Shown piece by piece: positions 1 to 9,443 of a DNA stretch of 64,000 nt. The notes beneath the pieces were generated by a model, which was not told the origin of the DNA, searched no databases, and worked only from the letters and a program-made list of their open reading frames with translations. Both the position numbers and the translations under genes were made by a program. Every line of letters starts with the position of its first letter. The first letter of the stretch is position 1. Source of the stretch: Aggregatibacter aphrophilus ATCC 33389 (GTDB lineage: Bacteria > Pseudomonadota > Gammaproteobacteria > Enterobacterales > Pasteurellaceae); assembly GCF_900636915.1 (NCBI RefSeq), contig NZ_LR134327.1:1116001-1180000 (forward strand), written 5' to 3'.

Positions 1-1102
1 AGGTGAAGAAACCGCGTTGACTGTTGTTGAGTTTAACCACAGCACGTGCCGGCGTTGGAGTGAAACCAGCGGTAACCGCTTCAATACCGCGTACAGAACG
101 GGTGCCGGTGGCGTATAAATTATCAAACAACCAGCCTTGCTGTGCCAACTTGTCAAATTCCGGCGACAGTGGCAAACCACCTAGCGTGCCGATAAATTGT
201 GCCCCAAAACTTTCTTCCAAAATAATCACGATATTTTTCGGTTTGCCTTGGTAGGTGGCCTGGTTACGGGTCAAGGTTGGAATTTCCTTGGAAACATAGG
301 CCTCTGCCGGACGGCTTCCGCTGTTTTTTACAATGGAGAGCATTTCTTCTACATCCATTTTGCCGTAGGCTTCGGAAGAGGTACCTTCGTCTTTAAACTG
401 TTGTGCCGCATAAATCACAGAATAGCCTGAATTCAGCACCAAAGAGTTCACCATGGCATCAGAGGAAAACGCCACCATGGCCGGGTTGATTCCCCGGTGT
501 TGAAAACTGGAACGCGCACCGAGAAAACTCAAGGCAATCACCAATAACGCCACCACAGGGCGCCACGTCCAACGCATTGGCGTGATATTGCGTACCGCCC
601 AACCGGCCAGTTTCCAATACACCACCACCGCAATAAACGTAAAAACGAGGCTAAAAATGACCGCACTTAAATGTCCTTCCATCAGCATGGAGAACACTTC
701 TTTCGGGTAAATCAAATATTCAATGAACAGGCGATTCGGGCGATAATCATAGGTTTCAATAAACGCCGGTGTGGCCAGTTCCATAAACAAAATGAATACA
801 CTGCCAGCCGTCAACCAGAAGCGTAAAATGCTCTGCCAAATGCGCCCTAACGCGTTTTGATGATAAAGCAATACAGTCAATAATGCCGGCACACCAAATA
901 AATAACACAGGGATACCACATCCATGCGCAAGCCTTGCAAGAATAACTGGCCCCAGCCGCCAACCGCATTGACGCGATTCAGTTGCCATAAAGACAGACC
1001 AAGACGGGACAAGGTGAACACAATAAGGTTAATCAAAGAAAAGAAAAAAATCGGGAACAGCAGCGAACGAGGTTTACCTGTCGTAAATAAATGTCGTGAC
1101 AT
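1..1102 (-). CDS. LTA synthase-like sulfatase-fold membrane phosphotransferase (partial, C-terminus off window)
   Basis: The visible 367 codons start with several hydrophobic helices (roughly residues 15-35, 45-75, 80-105, 125-155 and 165-185). A periplasmic alkaline-phosphatase-superfamily domain follows. Its metal-binding segment NIVIILEESFG lies near residue 289, and GTRSVRG near residue 332 carries the threonine that is the usual nucleophile in LTA synthase, MdoB and phosphoethanolamine transferases. The ATG at 1102 is preceded by GGAG. The C-terminal catalytic half lies beyond position 1. The family transfers phosphoglycerol or phosphoethanolamine to glycans or lipids. The substrate here is unknown, and a role in envelope decoration is inferred. 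Confidence 0.85.
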   Translation of the reverse strand, partial: MSRHLFTTGKPRSLLFPIFFFSLINLIVFTLSRLGLSLWQLNRVNAVGGWGQLFLQGLRMDVVSLCYLFGVPALLTVLLYHQNALGRIWQSILRFWLTAGSVFILFMELATPAFIETYDYRPNRLFIEYLIYPKEVFSMLMEGHLSAVIFSLVFTFIAVVVYWKLAGWAVRNITPMRWTWRPVVALLVIALSFLGARSSFQHRGINPAMVAFSSDAMVNSLVLNSGYSVIYAAQQFKDEGTSSEAYGKMDVEEMLSIVKNSGSRPAEAYVSKEIPTLTRNQATYQGKPKNIVIILEESFGAQFIGTLGGLPLSPEFDKLAQQGWLFDNLYATGTRSVRGIEAVTAGFTPTPARAVVKLNNSQRGFFT

Positions 1103-1122
1103 TTCAGTCTCCAAAATGTAAA

Positions 1123-1162
1123 AAATCCGCTCTTTTAGGCTACTAAAGTGACGAGCGGATTT
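1123..1162 (-). terminator. Intrinsic terminator after the nitroreductase
   Basis: A 10-bp perfect stem (AAATCCGCTC at 1123-1132 with GAGCGGATTT at 1153-1162) encloses a 20-nt loop. On the minus strand it is followed by TTT and sits directly after the nitroreductase stop. The long loop makes it moderate rather than classic. Confidence 0.6.
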
Positions 1163-1171
1163 GATGAAAGA

Positions 1172-1831
1172 TTATTCGATCCAATGAACGATTTCATTAA
1201 GCGGCTTGCGGCCTTTCGGACGAATATCCTTAGCGCGATAGCCAAATGTTACGGCCACAGATACTGCGTATTTTTCGGCATCGTAAGCACCGGTTTGCGC
1301 CAAAATACGGTTGACTTCCGCATAATTAAAGCCTTCGATTGGGCAGCTATCAATGCCGATCAAGGCAGCCCCCGTCATCATGTTGGCAAGGGCGATATAG
1401 GTTTGTTTGCTTGCCCAATCAAATAAAGTGCGGTCGTTTTCTAAAACGTTTATGTGTTCTGTTTGGAAACGTTGATAAATCGCCATATTAGTTTGAATTT
1501 GTTCTTCCGTTAAACCGCGACGTACAAGGTTGGCACGAAAATCCTCGGAATCGTAACGCATATTTTTATTGGCCAAAATCACCACTACATGGCTAGCATT
1601 GTCCAACTGCGTTGCCATGCCCCAGCTGACGGGTTTTAAGGCTTGGCGCAATTCAGGATTCTGAATAACTAAAAATTGCCAAGGTTCGGAACCTACGGAA
1701 CTTGGTGATAGACGACCAAGTTCTAAAATATAGTCAAAATCTTCTTTGCTGATTTTACGGGTGGGGTCGTAATACCTTGTGGCACAACGAAAATGGAAGG
1801 CATCTAATACTTGTTGTTTGGTGACGTGCAT
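1172..1831 (-). CDS. NAD(P)H-dependent nitroreductase family oxidoreductase
   Basis: This 219-aa protein has the FMN-dependent nitroreductase fold of the NfsB/NfnB type. RCATRYYDPT (residues 15-24) is the phosphate-contacting N-terminal motif. SPSSVGSEPWQF (about 42-53) is the flavin-binding segment, and a C-terminal GYR follows. It closely resembles the H. influenzae nitroreductase-like family. Family members reduce quinones, nitroaromatics or other electron acceptors with NAD(P)H in the cytoplasm; the physiological substrate is not evident. The start is supported by AAGGAG eight bases upstream. It is a single gene between two terminator-bounded units, and the 1832-2007 interval before yggU holds one USS near 2000. 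Confidence 0.9.
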   Translation of the reverse strand: MHVTKQQVLDAFHFRCATRYYDPTRKISKEDFDYILELGRLSPSSVGSEPWQFLVIQNPELRQALKPVSWGMATQLDNASHVVVILANKNMRYDSEDFRANLVRRGLTEEQIQTNMAIYQRFQTEHINVLENDRTLFDWASKQTYIALANMMTGAALIGIDSCPIEGFNYAEVNRILAQTGAYDAEKYAVSVAVTFGYRAKDIRPKGRKPLNEIVHWIE

Positions 1832-2007
1832 TGAATTCTCCTTGTAATCAATGTAAAAATGAATGGCTAAATTTTCCGCTTATTTATTATTTTGTCCAGT
1901 AAAAACGTTTGGAAAATTACGCACAATCCAATCAAGTTCGCTTGTTCGTTCCTATGGGGCTGTTGGCAAAGCCAACGTTCAAAATCCGTTGGATTTTGTC
2001 ACCGCAC

Positions 2008-2301
2008 TTACGGCTTCAAATAAGGTTCAATTGGAGGCGGAATTATTTTAGGATTAGGAATTAGAACCTGTTTATGGCGATTAAGTTCGCCTTTTTCTAA
2101 CACAATGCTGCTTTTCGGCACTTTGAAGAGTTTACTTAAAAATTTGAGAAGATGGGCGTTGGCCTGCCCATCAATAGGCGGGGCGGTAATGCTGATTTTT
2201 AATTCGTCATCATGCAAACCGACAATATGATCTTTGGCGGCTTTCGGTTGTAAAAAAATTCTCAGGCGCAAATCCGCGCCAATTTGTTCCACTGCCGCCA
2301 T
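2008..2301 (-). CDS. yggU: YggU family protein (DUF167)
   Basis: A small 97-aa protein of the DUF167/UPF0235 family. The signature [25 protein letters not shown] occupies about residues 40-64 (the stretch is quoted here only by its key core PIDGQAN). It lies 9 bp downstream of yggT on the same strand, the same pairing as yggT-yggU in E. coli. The fold is known from structural work, but the biochemical function is not established. The C-terminus is proline- and isoleucine-rich and slightly longer than the domain. Confidence 0.9.
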   Translation of the reverse strand: MAAVEQIGADLRLRIFLQPKAAKDHIVGLHDDELKISITAPPIDGQANAHLLKFLSKLFKVPKSSIVLEKGELNRHKQVLIPNPKIIPPPIEPYLKP

Positions 2302-2310
2302 GATGTTTCC

Positions 2311-2871
2311 TTAAAAGGCTGCGGCAACCCAAAGCCCATTGAAAATGTCATACAACACACGATTGAGTAAATACAGCACAAAAACAACAACCATTGGTGA
2401 GAAATCAATCATGCCGGTGTTTGGCAAAATTTTACGGATAGGACGTAATACGGGCTCACTCAGTTGATACAAAATATATTGTGCCTGCCCTGCACCACGG
2501 TTAAACCAACTTAAAATTGCCCCCACCAACAACACGTAAAAGACTGCTTCACCAATGCTATGCAGCACGCTTAACACGCCTATAACGGCGTATTCAAACA
2601 AGGAAGCGCCACCAATCGTACCAAAGAAATTTAATAGTGGGAATTTCACTACGCCTAAAATAAAACACGCCAATAACGCGGCAGTATTAATGCCTTTTAT
2701 GGTCGGGGCAAATTTACTTAATGGGCTAACCACCGGCTGTGTCGCCTTCACCAAGGCTTGCGATAACGGATTGTAAAAATCCACTTTAGCCACTTGAAAC
2801 CACACACGTAAAATTAAAATAAAGCTATACACGCTAATTGCGGTAGAAATCAGAAATTGGATTGAATTCAT
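2311..2871 (-). CDS. yggT: YggT family integral membrane protein
   Basis: A 186-aa protein made of two tandem YGGT repeats, each with paired hydrophobic helices (about residues 5-25 and 60-85, then 95-120 and 155-180). Each repeat has a conserved LSxxxRGAG/NPLSQ-type loop followed by a proline-rich PxxRPIRKILP segment (near 137-150 in repeat two). YggT proteins are inner-membrane proteins implicated in osmotic-stress tolerance or membrane organisation, and some relatives act with cell-division or photosystem assembly factors. It forms a two-gene unit with yggU, 15 bp downstream of corA, so corA-yggT-yggU may be one transcript. Confidence 0.9.
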   Translation of the reverse strand: MNSIQFLISTAISVYSFILILRVWFQVAKVDFYNPLSQALVKATQPVVSPLSKFAPTIKGINTAALLACFILGVVKFPLLNFFGTIGGASLFEYAVIGVLSVLHSIGEAVFYVLLVGAILSWFNRGAGQAQYILYQLSEPVLRPIRKILPNTGMIDFSPMVVVFVLYLLNRVLYDIFNGLWVAAAF

Positions 2872-2885
2872 TATGTTTCCTTAAA

Positions 2886-3833
2886 TTATAACCAACCTTT
2901 ACGTTTGAAATACCAGTACGGCGCAAACGCCGCCAGCGCCATTAACCCCAGCGCCATCGGATAACCGAATTTTAACCCAAGTTCAGGCATATCGGCAAAG
3001 TTCATACCGTAGTTAGAGGCCACCAAAGTCGGCGGTAGGAAAATTACCGACACAACGGAGAAAATTTTGATGATTCGGTTCTGCTCAATATTAATAAAAC
3101 CCATGGCCGCTTGAAGCAAGAAGTTCACTTTTTGGAACAAGGATTCATTATGCGGCTGCAAAGATTCAATGTCTCGTAAAATTTCACGCGCTTGTTCCAA
3201 CTGATTAGCCGGCAAACGGGTTTTACGTACCAAGAAACTGAGCGCGCGTTGCGTATCCATCAAACACAAACGCACTTTGGAACTGGTATCTTCTTGTTCC
3301 GTTAAGGTTGCCAAGGCTTCATCAAAGGCTTCTCCTTGGGTTCCGTTTAACACCACGCGGCTTAATTTTTCCAAATCCGCATACACGTTTTCAATCACAT
3401 CCGCCAACTGCTCGATTTTGGTTTCAAACAAATCCAACAATAATTCATAGGAATTACATTCAATTAAACGCTGATTGCGGGAACGCATACGATACAAACG
3501 AAACGCCGGTAATTCACGATCACGTAAAGTGAACAGACGACCGTCACGCACGGTAAACGCCACGCTGGCCAAATCCGCATAATCGTTTTCATCTTCACAA
3601 TAAAAGAAAGAGTGCAAGTGCAAACCGTCTTCGTCTTCAAAAAAACGCGCGGATGCTTCGATGTCTTCTAACTCCAAGAAAGATGCCAAACTTTGGCCCA
3701 AACTTTCCTGCAAGGTTTCCCGTTCTTCTACGGTCGGTTCAATTAAATCAAGCCAAATGGCGGTGTTTAACGGCTCGGTGGATTCGTCGATACGAACTAA
3801 GCGAGCATCTTCAAGGGCAAAGGCATTTATCAT
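2886..3833 (-). CDS. corA: Magnesium/cobalt transporter CorA
   Basis: A 315-aa protein with a long acidic cytoplasmic N-terminal funnel domain and two C-terminal transmembrane helices. The family signature GMN sits at residues 276-278, at the end of the first helix, and the periplasmic loop after it carries the expected acidic residues (ADMPELG). The C-terminus is the basic tail YFKRKGWL. CorA forms pentameric Mg2+ channels in the inner membrane and also carries Co2+ and Ni2+. Length and motif placement are typical. A predicted sigma-70 promoter about 320 bp upstream implies a long untranslated leader. Confidence 0.97.
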   Translation of the reverse strand: MINAFALEDARLVRIDESTEPLNTAIWLDLIEPTVEERETLQESLGQSLASFLELEDIEASARFFEDEDGLHLHSFFYCEDENDYADLASVAFTVRDGRLFTLRDRELPAFRLYRMRSRNQRLIECNSYELLLDLFETKIEQLADVIENVYADLEKLSRVVLNGTQGEAFDEALATLTEQEDTSSKVRLCLMDTQRALSFLVRKTRLPANQLEQAREILRDIESLQPHNESLFQKVNFLLQAAMGFINIEQNRIIKIFSVVSVIFLPPTLVASNYGMNFADMPELGLKFGYPMALGLMALAAFAPYWYFKRKGWL

Positions 3834-4254
3834 TTTGTCATACTCCGGATTGGACTACGCACAACGCAATGAACAAACAATCAAACGAATAAATCATTAC
3901 CAAGTTTGGCGATCAAAAGTGCGGTCGTTTTTACGCGTGTTTTTCAACGACTAAAAAGAAAGCGGTAATGATGAAGGTGTTGCAAATTTTCGTCTGACGG
4001 AAAAGATGCCGAAAAAGAGAAAGGTAAACGAAACTTACCAACGAAACCATCGCCGATAAGTGAGACGGGCGATAGTTACAGTGAAAACTCTATTCGGTAT
4101 CGACTGTGACTGTCCAAAGTGTGTGTCCTCTTGTTACTAAATCGCGCGCAATGTTACGCCTGAAAGGCTGCTTCGTCAAGGCGAAGGAGAAAAAATCACC
4201 TTCGCCGAATAACACGTTCAGGTTCAAAAAACACCGCAAAATCTCACCGCACTT
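3834..4254 (-). other. Long non-coding leader/intergenic region of corA
   Basis: I see no convincing gene in these 421 bases. They hold USS copies near 3917 and 4238, the corA promoter (4151-4179), a strong hairpin just upstream of it (GGCGAAGG 4180-4187 with CCTTCGCC 4199-4206), and a weaker GC-rich hairpin inside the leader near 4046-4072 (arms of the ATCGCC/GGCGAT type). The expected 5' leader is about 310 nt. Magnesium-transporter leaders in enteric bacteria are regulatory, so a control role is possible but only inferred. Confidence 0.5.
4151..4179 (-). promoter_or_regulatory. Candidate sigma-70 promoter of corA
   Basis: Read on the minus strand it gives TTGACG (4179-4174), a 17-bp spacer, and TAACAT (4156-4151). 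This is a near-consensus -35/-10 pair, with transcription starting near 4144 toward corA. Confidence 0.6.
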
Positions 4255-5055
4255 TTACGCGACATTCCACCAAATCAACGCCCATTTGCGCTGGCCGTGT
4301 TTGATAGATTCGTTGTTCTGTTGTTTTTGGCGATAAAATGCCGTTAAGCCCTGCTTTTCTTTTTCATTTAACGGTCCAAGAGAAAATTCTACGGAACCGA
4401 GCAAATCCTCGTAGGTTTCTCCCATAAAGCGACCGGATTCTGTTTCAATGAAGCTCAGGTTCGCTTGAATGCCTTTTTGATAAAGCCGATTCAGCAAATA
4501 AATATAAGTCGGGAAACCGATGTCTTCACGTCCAATAGCGTCAAATACACCCTCATCCAAAAAATGGCGTTGCGTCACGGAAGTGAGATACACCCGTTTT
4601 TTCGCTTTGGCACAGAGTTTCTCGATCATGTCGTCTAAATCATCCACTAACGTAGAGCGCGATGCCAAAATTACATCCACTTGCGGCACATCGTTCCAAT
4701 CCTCGGCCCAAGAACGACGAATCAGTTTTAAATTCGCCAGTTGCAGTTTTTGTTTATATTCCGCCAATACATCCAACATCCCCGTGCTGTAATCCAAGGC
4801 ATATACTTGGCTGCCTTGCTGTGCCAAAGGAATGGCGAACGTACCCGGGCCACAACCGATATCGAGCACGGTTTCATCAGGTTGCACCTGCATAGCTTCC
4901 AGTAATTGTTGATTATAACGGCTGGCTTTCCCCACCAGATTTTCCGCCATCTTGACTGCTTTCTTGTCCCATTTTTCAGGTGGCAAATTGTAATGGTTAC
5001 AGGCAATGAGATGTTGTTTGTAAAGCTGGTTGAAATCAATGTCGTAAATGGTCAT
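4255..5055 (-). CDS. Class I SAM-dependent methyltransferase
   Basis: This is a Rossmann-fold methyltransferase. Motif I is VLDIGCGPGTF (about residues 63-73 from the chosen start). Motif II is VYALDYS, and an acidic DVILASRS strand follows. I chose the ATG at 5055 (MTIYDID) because conserved sequence appears to begin there. An in-frame ATG at 5091 adds 12 residues, overlaps a USS and lies 6 bp after the acrB stop, so translational coupling from acrB is possible. Neither start has a good Shine-Dalgarno sequence. The small-molecule or macromolecular substrate cannot be told from sequence. Confidence 0.85.
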   Translation of the reverse strand: MTIYDIDFNQLYKQHLIACNHYNLPPEKWDKKAVKMAENLVGKASRYNQQLLEAMQVQPDETVLDIGCGPGTFAIPLAQQGSQVYALDYSTGMLDVLAEYKQKLQLANLKLIRRSWAEDWNDVPQVDVILASRSTLVDDLDDMIEKLCAKAKKRVYLTSVTQRHFLDEGVFDAIGREDIGFPTYIYLLNRLYQKGIQANLSFIETESGRFMGETYEDLLGSVEFSLGPLNEKEKQGLTAFYRQKQQNNESIKHGQRKWALIWWNVA

Positions 5056-5097
5056 GGCATATTCTAAAAGTGCGGTAAGTTCTACAAACATTCGGGA

Positions 5098-8000
5098 TTA
5101 ATGGTTAATTTCACCTTCAATCGGTTTAATGTTTTCATCAAATTCCGGTAGTGGTTTGTGTTCGCTTGCAACATAAGAATAAATCACCGGCAACACGAAC
5201 AGAGTAAACAACGTACCAACAGCCAGGCCTGAAACAATCACGATCCCCATACTGAAACGGGAGACTGCTCCGGCACCGGTGGCGTAAAGTAACGGAACCA
5301 GACCGGCAATCATCGCAGCAGTGGTCATTAAAATCGGACGCAAACGCACTTTGGCCGCTTCGGTAATAGCTTCAATACGGTTTTTACCGTGATTGAGCTG
5401 TGCTTCTTTTGCCACTTCACACATTAAAATACCGTGCTTGGTGATTAAGCCGACCAGTGTAATCAAGCCTACTTGAGAGTAAATATTCAGTGTAGCGCCG
5501 GCTTTGCCGACAAAACCGAATGCGTTTAACGCCAATAATGCGCCACTGATCGCTAGTGGCACGGAAATCATAATTACCATCGGGTCACGGATGGATTCAA
5601 ACTGAATCGCCAACACTAAGAAGATGATAACCACTGCCAACACGAAAGTCACCGCTAACGCATTACCTTCTTGTACCAACTGACGAGCTTCACCTTTGAA
5701 GTCGTAGTTATAACCTTGCAGTAACAATTCTTTTGAATTGTCTTGTAGCCATTGGATAGCGTCCCCGATGGAAGAACCCGGCATCGGCACAGCGCTAATC
5801 ACCGCAGAATTCAACTGGCTAAAACGCGGTAAGGAGCTTGGTTGCGGTTCCAATGTCATAGTCACTAAGCTACTGAGCGGCACAGAGGTTCCATTAGAAG
5901 CAGAAATATAGTAACTATTCCAGCTTTCAGGTGATAAACGGTTTTCACGTTTCACCTGTGAAATAATTTTATAAGCACGACCTTCAATATCCACACGTTC
6001 AACGGTAGCAGCAGATAAGAAGCTTCCTAACGTGGCACTAATTTGTTGCATGGTAATACCGTAAGATCCTGCTTTTTCACGATCAATTTTGATATGCATT
6101 TGTGCCGTATCAAATTTCAAATCCAAATCCGTATAAACGAATTTGCCTGACTTTTGCATAGCATCTAAAAACTTGCCGGCAACATTAGCCAAATCTGCAT
6201 AACCTTTTGAGGTGCTGATGACAAAACCAATCGGAGGCCCTTGTTCTCCGGTATCAATTTCAGGGAAGGCGAAACCACTGACGGACACTTCCGGAATGGC
6301 CTTGGCTTTGTTGTTTAACTCTTGCAACACTTCCGCTTGACTTCTGGAACGCTCGTTCCAATCTTTTAACGTGACCACGTTTAGGGATTGGCTTGTGCTC
6401 GGCACACCCGAAATGGTCATCGCAAATTGTACTTCCTCCGTATCCGTTAAGATTTTTTGATACGGCGCCATAGCTGCTTGTACATAATCTACGTTCACGT
6501 TAGACGGTGCAGAACCGATGGCTAAGAATGCACCTTTGTCTTCTGTCGGTGTCAGTTCACTGGAAAGTGAATTAAACAACACCGGCAATGTGGCAAAAAT
6601 AACGCCCGCAAATGCCAACATACATTTACGATTCGCCATCACCAAATCCAAGACATAAGAATAAGCGTTGTTGACTTTGGTTAATGTACTGTTAACACGT
6701 TCTTCCAATTTACTTGGTTTATCATGTTCTTTCAGCAACTTACTGGTCATCATCGGAGAAAGAGTTAATGCTACGATACCGGAAATGAATACCGCACCGG
6801 CGAGCGTTAACGCAAATTCTTTAAATAACGTACCGGTAATCCCGCCCATTAACGCCATCGGAGAATAGACCGCAATCAAGGCGATAGTCATGGAAATAAC
6901 CGGTACGGCAATTTCGCGGGTACCAATAATTGCTGCACGGAATGGGGTTTCACCGAGTTTAATATGGCGGTCAACGTTTTCCAATACCACAATAGCATCA
7001 TCCACCACCAACCCGATCGCCAAAATCAAGGCCAACAAGGTCATTAAATTGATAGAGAAATCCAAGGATTGCAACATCATGATTACCCCGATAAGGGAAA
7101 TCGGAATGGTAATCACCGGAATCAAAATCGCACGGAAGGAACCGATAAACATAGTGATCACGACCAATACGATCAGGGTTGCTTCCATAATCGTTTTCAC
7201 CACTTCATTAATGGAGTTATTAATGGCGATGGTACTGTTATATAAAATATCTGTTTGAATAGCATCCGGTAAGTTATTTTTGATGCTTTCATATAACGGA
7301 AGGATTTTTTCCGCCACGGTTAACGGGTTTGCAGAAGAAGTAGGGTTCACCGCCAACACCACGGAATCAGAACCATTGGCTACCGCACGGGCAGCATCGC
7401 TCGATTTATTTAGCTCGACATCCGCGACATCACGTAATCGTACGAGTTTATCGCCATCGGAAGAAACAATCAGATTACCGAGCTCATTCACTGATTTTGT
7501 GGTGGTGTCCACTTTGTTTTTATATACCACATAAAAACCATTGTCATTCCCTGCCGCCGTTTGTACGTTATTAGCGGATAAAGCAGACCTAACAGTGGCG
7601 GCAGATAAGTTTTGTGCTGCCATCTTTTTCGGATCCAACCAAATGCGTAAGGCATATTCGGACGCACCGAAAATATCCACGCTTGCCACCCCTTCAACGG
7701 TAAAGAACTGCGGTTTCACCACACGTTGAATATAGTCGGTCACCTGGCTGGCATCCAATTTATTGGAACGGAAACTAATGTACATAATCCCCGAACCGCC
7801 GGTGGAAGAGGTCACCGCCGGATCTTCAATTCCACTCGGTAACTCAGAACGCACAGAGTTCACTTTCGCCAACACGTCGGCAAGTGCCGCATTCGGGTCA
7901 GTATTTAATTTCATTTTTACCGTCACGATTGAACTACTTGGGCTACTACTGGAAGACATATAGTCCACGTTGTCCGCTTGAGCCACCGCTTCCTCGATTT

Positions 8001-8196
8001 TGGATGTCACGAACGCCTGAATCAAGTTTGCATCGGCACCGGGATAAACAGTTGAAACCTTAATTACGGTTGTGGTCATTTTAGGATATTCACGCACTGC
8101 CAGTTTCGAAATTGCCTGTAATCCTAAAATAATGATTAACAAGCTAATCGAAACTGCGAGAACAGGACGTCGAATAAATATATCGGTAAATTTCAT
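5098..8196 (-). CDS. acrB: RND multidrug efflux pump permease AcrB
   Basis: A 1032-aa protein of the HAE1 RND family, with the usual 12-TM plan and two large periplasmic loops. The proton-relay pair sits in GLVVDDAIVVLENV in the fourth helix (near residue 405), followed by the RND block with IGTREIA. The C-terminal half repeats the plan (GLITLVGLITKHGIL). With acrA 13 bp upstream and acrR before it, this matches H. influenzae acrRAB (HI_0893-0895). The pump exports dyes, detergents and macrolides from the inner membrane or periplasm through AcrA and a TolC-type channel. No outer-membrane channel gene is in the window. Confidence 0.95.
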   Translation of the reverse strand: MKFTDIFIRRPVLAVSISLLIIILGLQAISKLAVREYPKMTTTVIKVSTVYPGADANLIQAFVTSKIEEAVAQADNVDYMSSSSSPSSSIVTVKMKLNTDPNAALADVLAKVNSVRSELPSGIEDPAVTSSTGGSGIMYISFRSNKLDASQVTDYIQRVVKPQFFTVEGVASVDIFGASEYALRIWLDPKKMAAQNLSAATVRSALSANNVQTAAGNDNGFYVVYKNKVDTTTKSVNELGNLIVSSDGDKLVRLRDVADVELNKSSDAARAVANGSDSVVLAVNPTSSANPLTVAEKILPLYESIKNNLPDAIQTDILYNSTIAINNSINEVVKTIMEATLIVLVVITMFIGSFRAILIPVITIPISLIGVIMMLQSLDFSINLMTLLALILAIGLVVDDAIVVLENVDRHIKLGETPFRAAIIGTREIAVPVISMTIALIAVYSPMALMGGITGTLFKEFALTLAGAVFISGIVALTLSPMMTSKLLKEHDKPSKLEERVNSTLTKVNNAYSYVLDLVMANRKCMLAFAGVIFATLPVLFNSLSSELTPTEDKGAFLAIGSAPSNVNVDYVQAAMAPYQKILTDTEEVQFAMTISGVPSTSQSLNVVTLKDWNERSRSQAEVLQELNNKAKAIPEVSVSGFAFPEIDTGEQGPPIGFVISTSKGYADLANVAGKFLDAMQKSGKFVYTDLDLKFDTAQMHIKIDREKAGSYGITMQQISATLGSFLSAATVERVDIEGRAYKIISQVKRENRLSPESWNSYYISASNGTSVPLSSLVTMTLEPQPSSLPRFSQLNSAVISAVPMPGSSIGDAIQWLQDNSKELLLQGYNYDFKGEARQLVQEGNALAVTFVLAVVIIFLVLAIQFESIRDPMVIMISVPLAISGALLALNAFGFVGKAGATLNIYSQVGLITLVGLITKHGILMCEVAKEAQLNHGKNRIEAITEAAKVRLRPILMTTAAMIAGLVPLLYATGAGAVSRFSMGIVIVSGLAVGTLFTLFVLPVIYSYVASEHKPLPEFDENIKPIEGEINH

Positions 8197-8209
8197 TCGC
8201 TATTCCTAA

Positions 8210-9406
8210 TTAGAGATTGGTTTTACTTGCCGGTTGCGTGGTGCCAACGCCCTCTTTATCACTCACAATAACGAGTGCACCATTACTTAAGTTTTGCTGA
8301 CCGCCGGTGATGATTTTATCGCCGATTTTCACTTCATCGCCTTTTAACTGGGCGTAAATACCTTGGCGGTCTTTCGTAAATACAGTAATTTGTTTGGCGC
8401 GATACATTTTGTTCACATCGCCTTGTTTAGCAAATTTCTCTTTTTCCTCATCAGAAAGTGCGGTCAAAATATAAAGTGATTCGCCATACATGTTATAGCT
8501 CACCGCCACTTGCGGCACGACGATTTGGTCATATTCCGTCGACAATGCCACATTCAAACGGGTGAACATACCGGACAATAATTTTGCACCATCTTCCGGC
8601 TCAAACGTCGCTTGAATATCCACCAAGCCGGTTGAAGAGCTGATAGCAGGTTCAATGGCCGTGACTTTCGCTGCAAAAGTTTCCCCTAAACGGGCATCTG
8701 CGGTCGCAGTAACTTTTTGACCAATACGCAGCTCATCCAATAAATTCTGTGCAATAGAAAAATCTACTTTCATGGAGCTACGATCTTCTACACGTACAAT
8801 TTCTGTGCCGTTTGACACATACTGACCGACATTAACTTTCACAATACCGGCTTTACCATCAAAGGGCGCAACAATTTGACGACGTTCAATGGTAGCCTTT
8901 AAGGATTCCACGTTAGCCGCTTGCGCATCATAGGCCGCTTTCGCATTGTCTAACTCTTGACGGGAAACACCACCGCTTTTCGCCAGATTGGCATAACGTT
9001 GGTAAGTTTGGCGCAATGAAATCACTTGCGCTTCGGCAGCTTGTAAACTGGCACGTTCTACGGAACTATCCAACTCAACCAACAAATCGCCTTTTTTCAC
9101 ATTTTGGCCATTTGTCACCAAAACTTTTGAAATTGTACCCGCACTTTGCGCACTTAACATCGCACCTTGATTCGGACGAACCAAACCGGTGGTTTCAATC
9201 ACAGGCGTCCATTGTTGAGTAGTAATGGTCATTGCCGTTACCGGTGAGGGAGTTTCACCTTGATTTGCCAAGAAATCCGCAATGCCTTTTGATTTCATAT
9301 AATTCATCACAATCATTGCGATAAAAATGAGTACAAATATACCTAAAGTCAGTTTCAACAAAAAAACGTGAGAACGCTTTGGTCTATTGGTTTGAGTTTG
9401 ACTCAT
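8210..9406 (-). CDS. acrA: RND efflux periplasmic adaptor AcrA
   Basis: A 398-aa membrane-fusion protein. It has an N-terminal anchor helix (about residues 17-37) and no lipobox. The first lipoyl half-motif is around 80-110 (GTISKVLVTNGQNVKKGDLLVELDSS region) and a short alpha-hairpin follows at about 110-170. The second lipoyl half and beta-barrel come next (IVAPFDGKAGIVKVNVGQYV region, about 182-205), then a membrane-proximal domain. It bridges AcrB and the outer-membrane channel. It is preceded by acrR (37 bp) and followed by acrB (13 bp) in one operon. Confidence 0.94.
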   Translation of the reverse strand: MSQTQTNRPKRSHVFLLKLTLGIFVLIFIAMIVMNYMKSKGIADFLANQGETPSPVTAMTITTQQWTPVIETTGLVRPNQGAMLSAQSAGTISKVLVTNGQNVKKGDLLVELDSSVERASLQAAEAQVISLRQTYQRYANLAKSGGVSRQELDNAKAAYDAQAANVESLKATIERRQIVAPFDGKAGIVKVNVGQYVSNGTEIVRVEDRSSMKVDFSIAQNLLDELRIGQKVTATADARLGETFAAKVTAIEPAISSSTGLVDIQATFEPEDGAKLLSGMFTRLNVALSTEYDQIVVPQVAVSYNMYGESLYILTALSDEEKEKFAKQGDVNKMYRAKQITVFTKDRQGIYAQLKGDEVKIGDKIITGGQQNLSNGALVIVSDKEGVGTTQPASKTNL

Positions 9407-9443
9407 AAAAAAACTCCGTGAATATTATCTGTAACTAAAGTTA

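Noticed and set aside
3653..3954. Plus-strand ORFs over the corA start and leader
   Set aside because: They are antisense shadows of corA with no ribosome site or recognisable domain.
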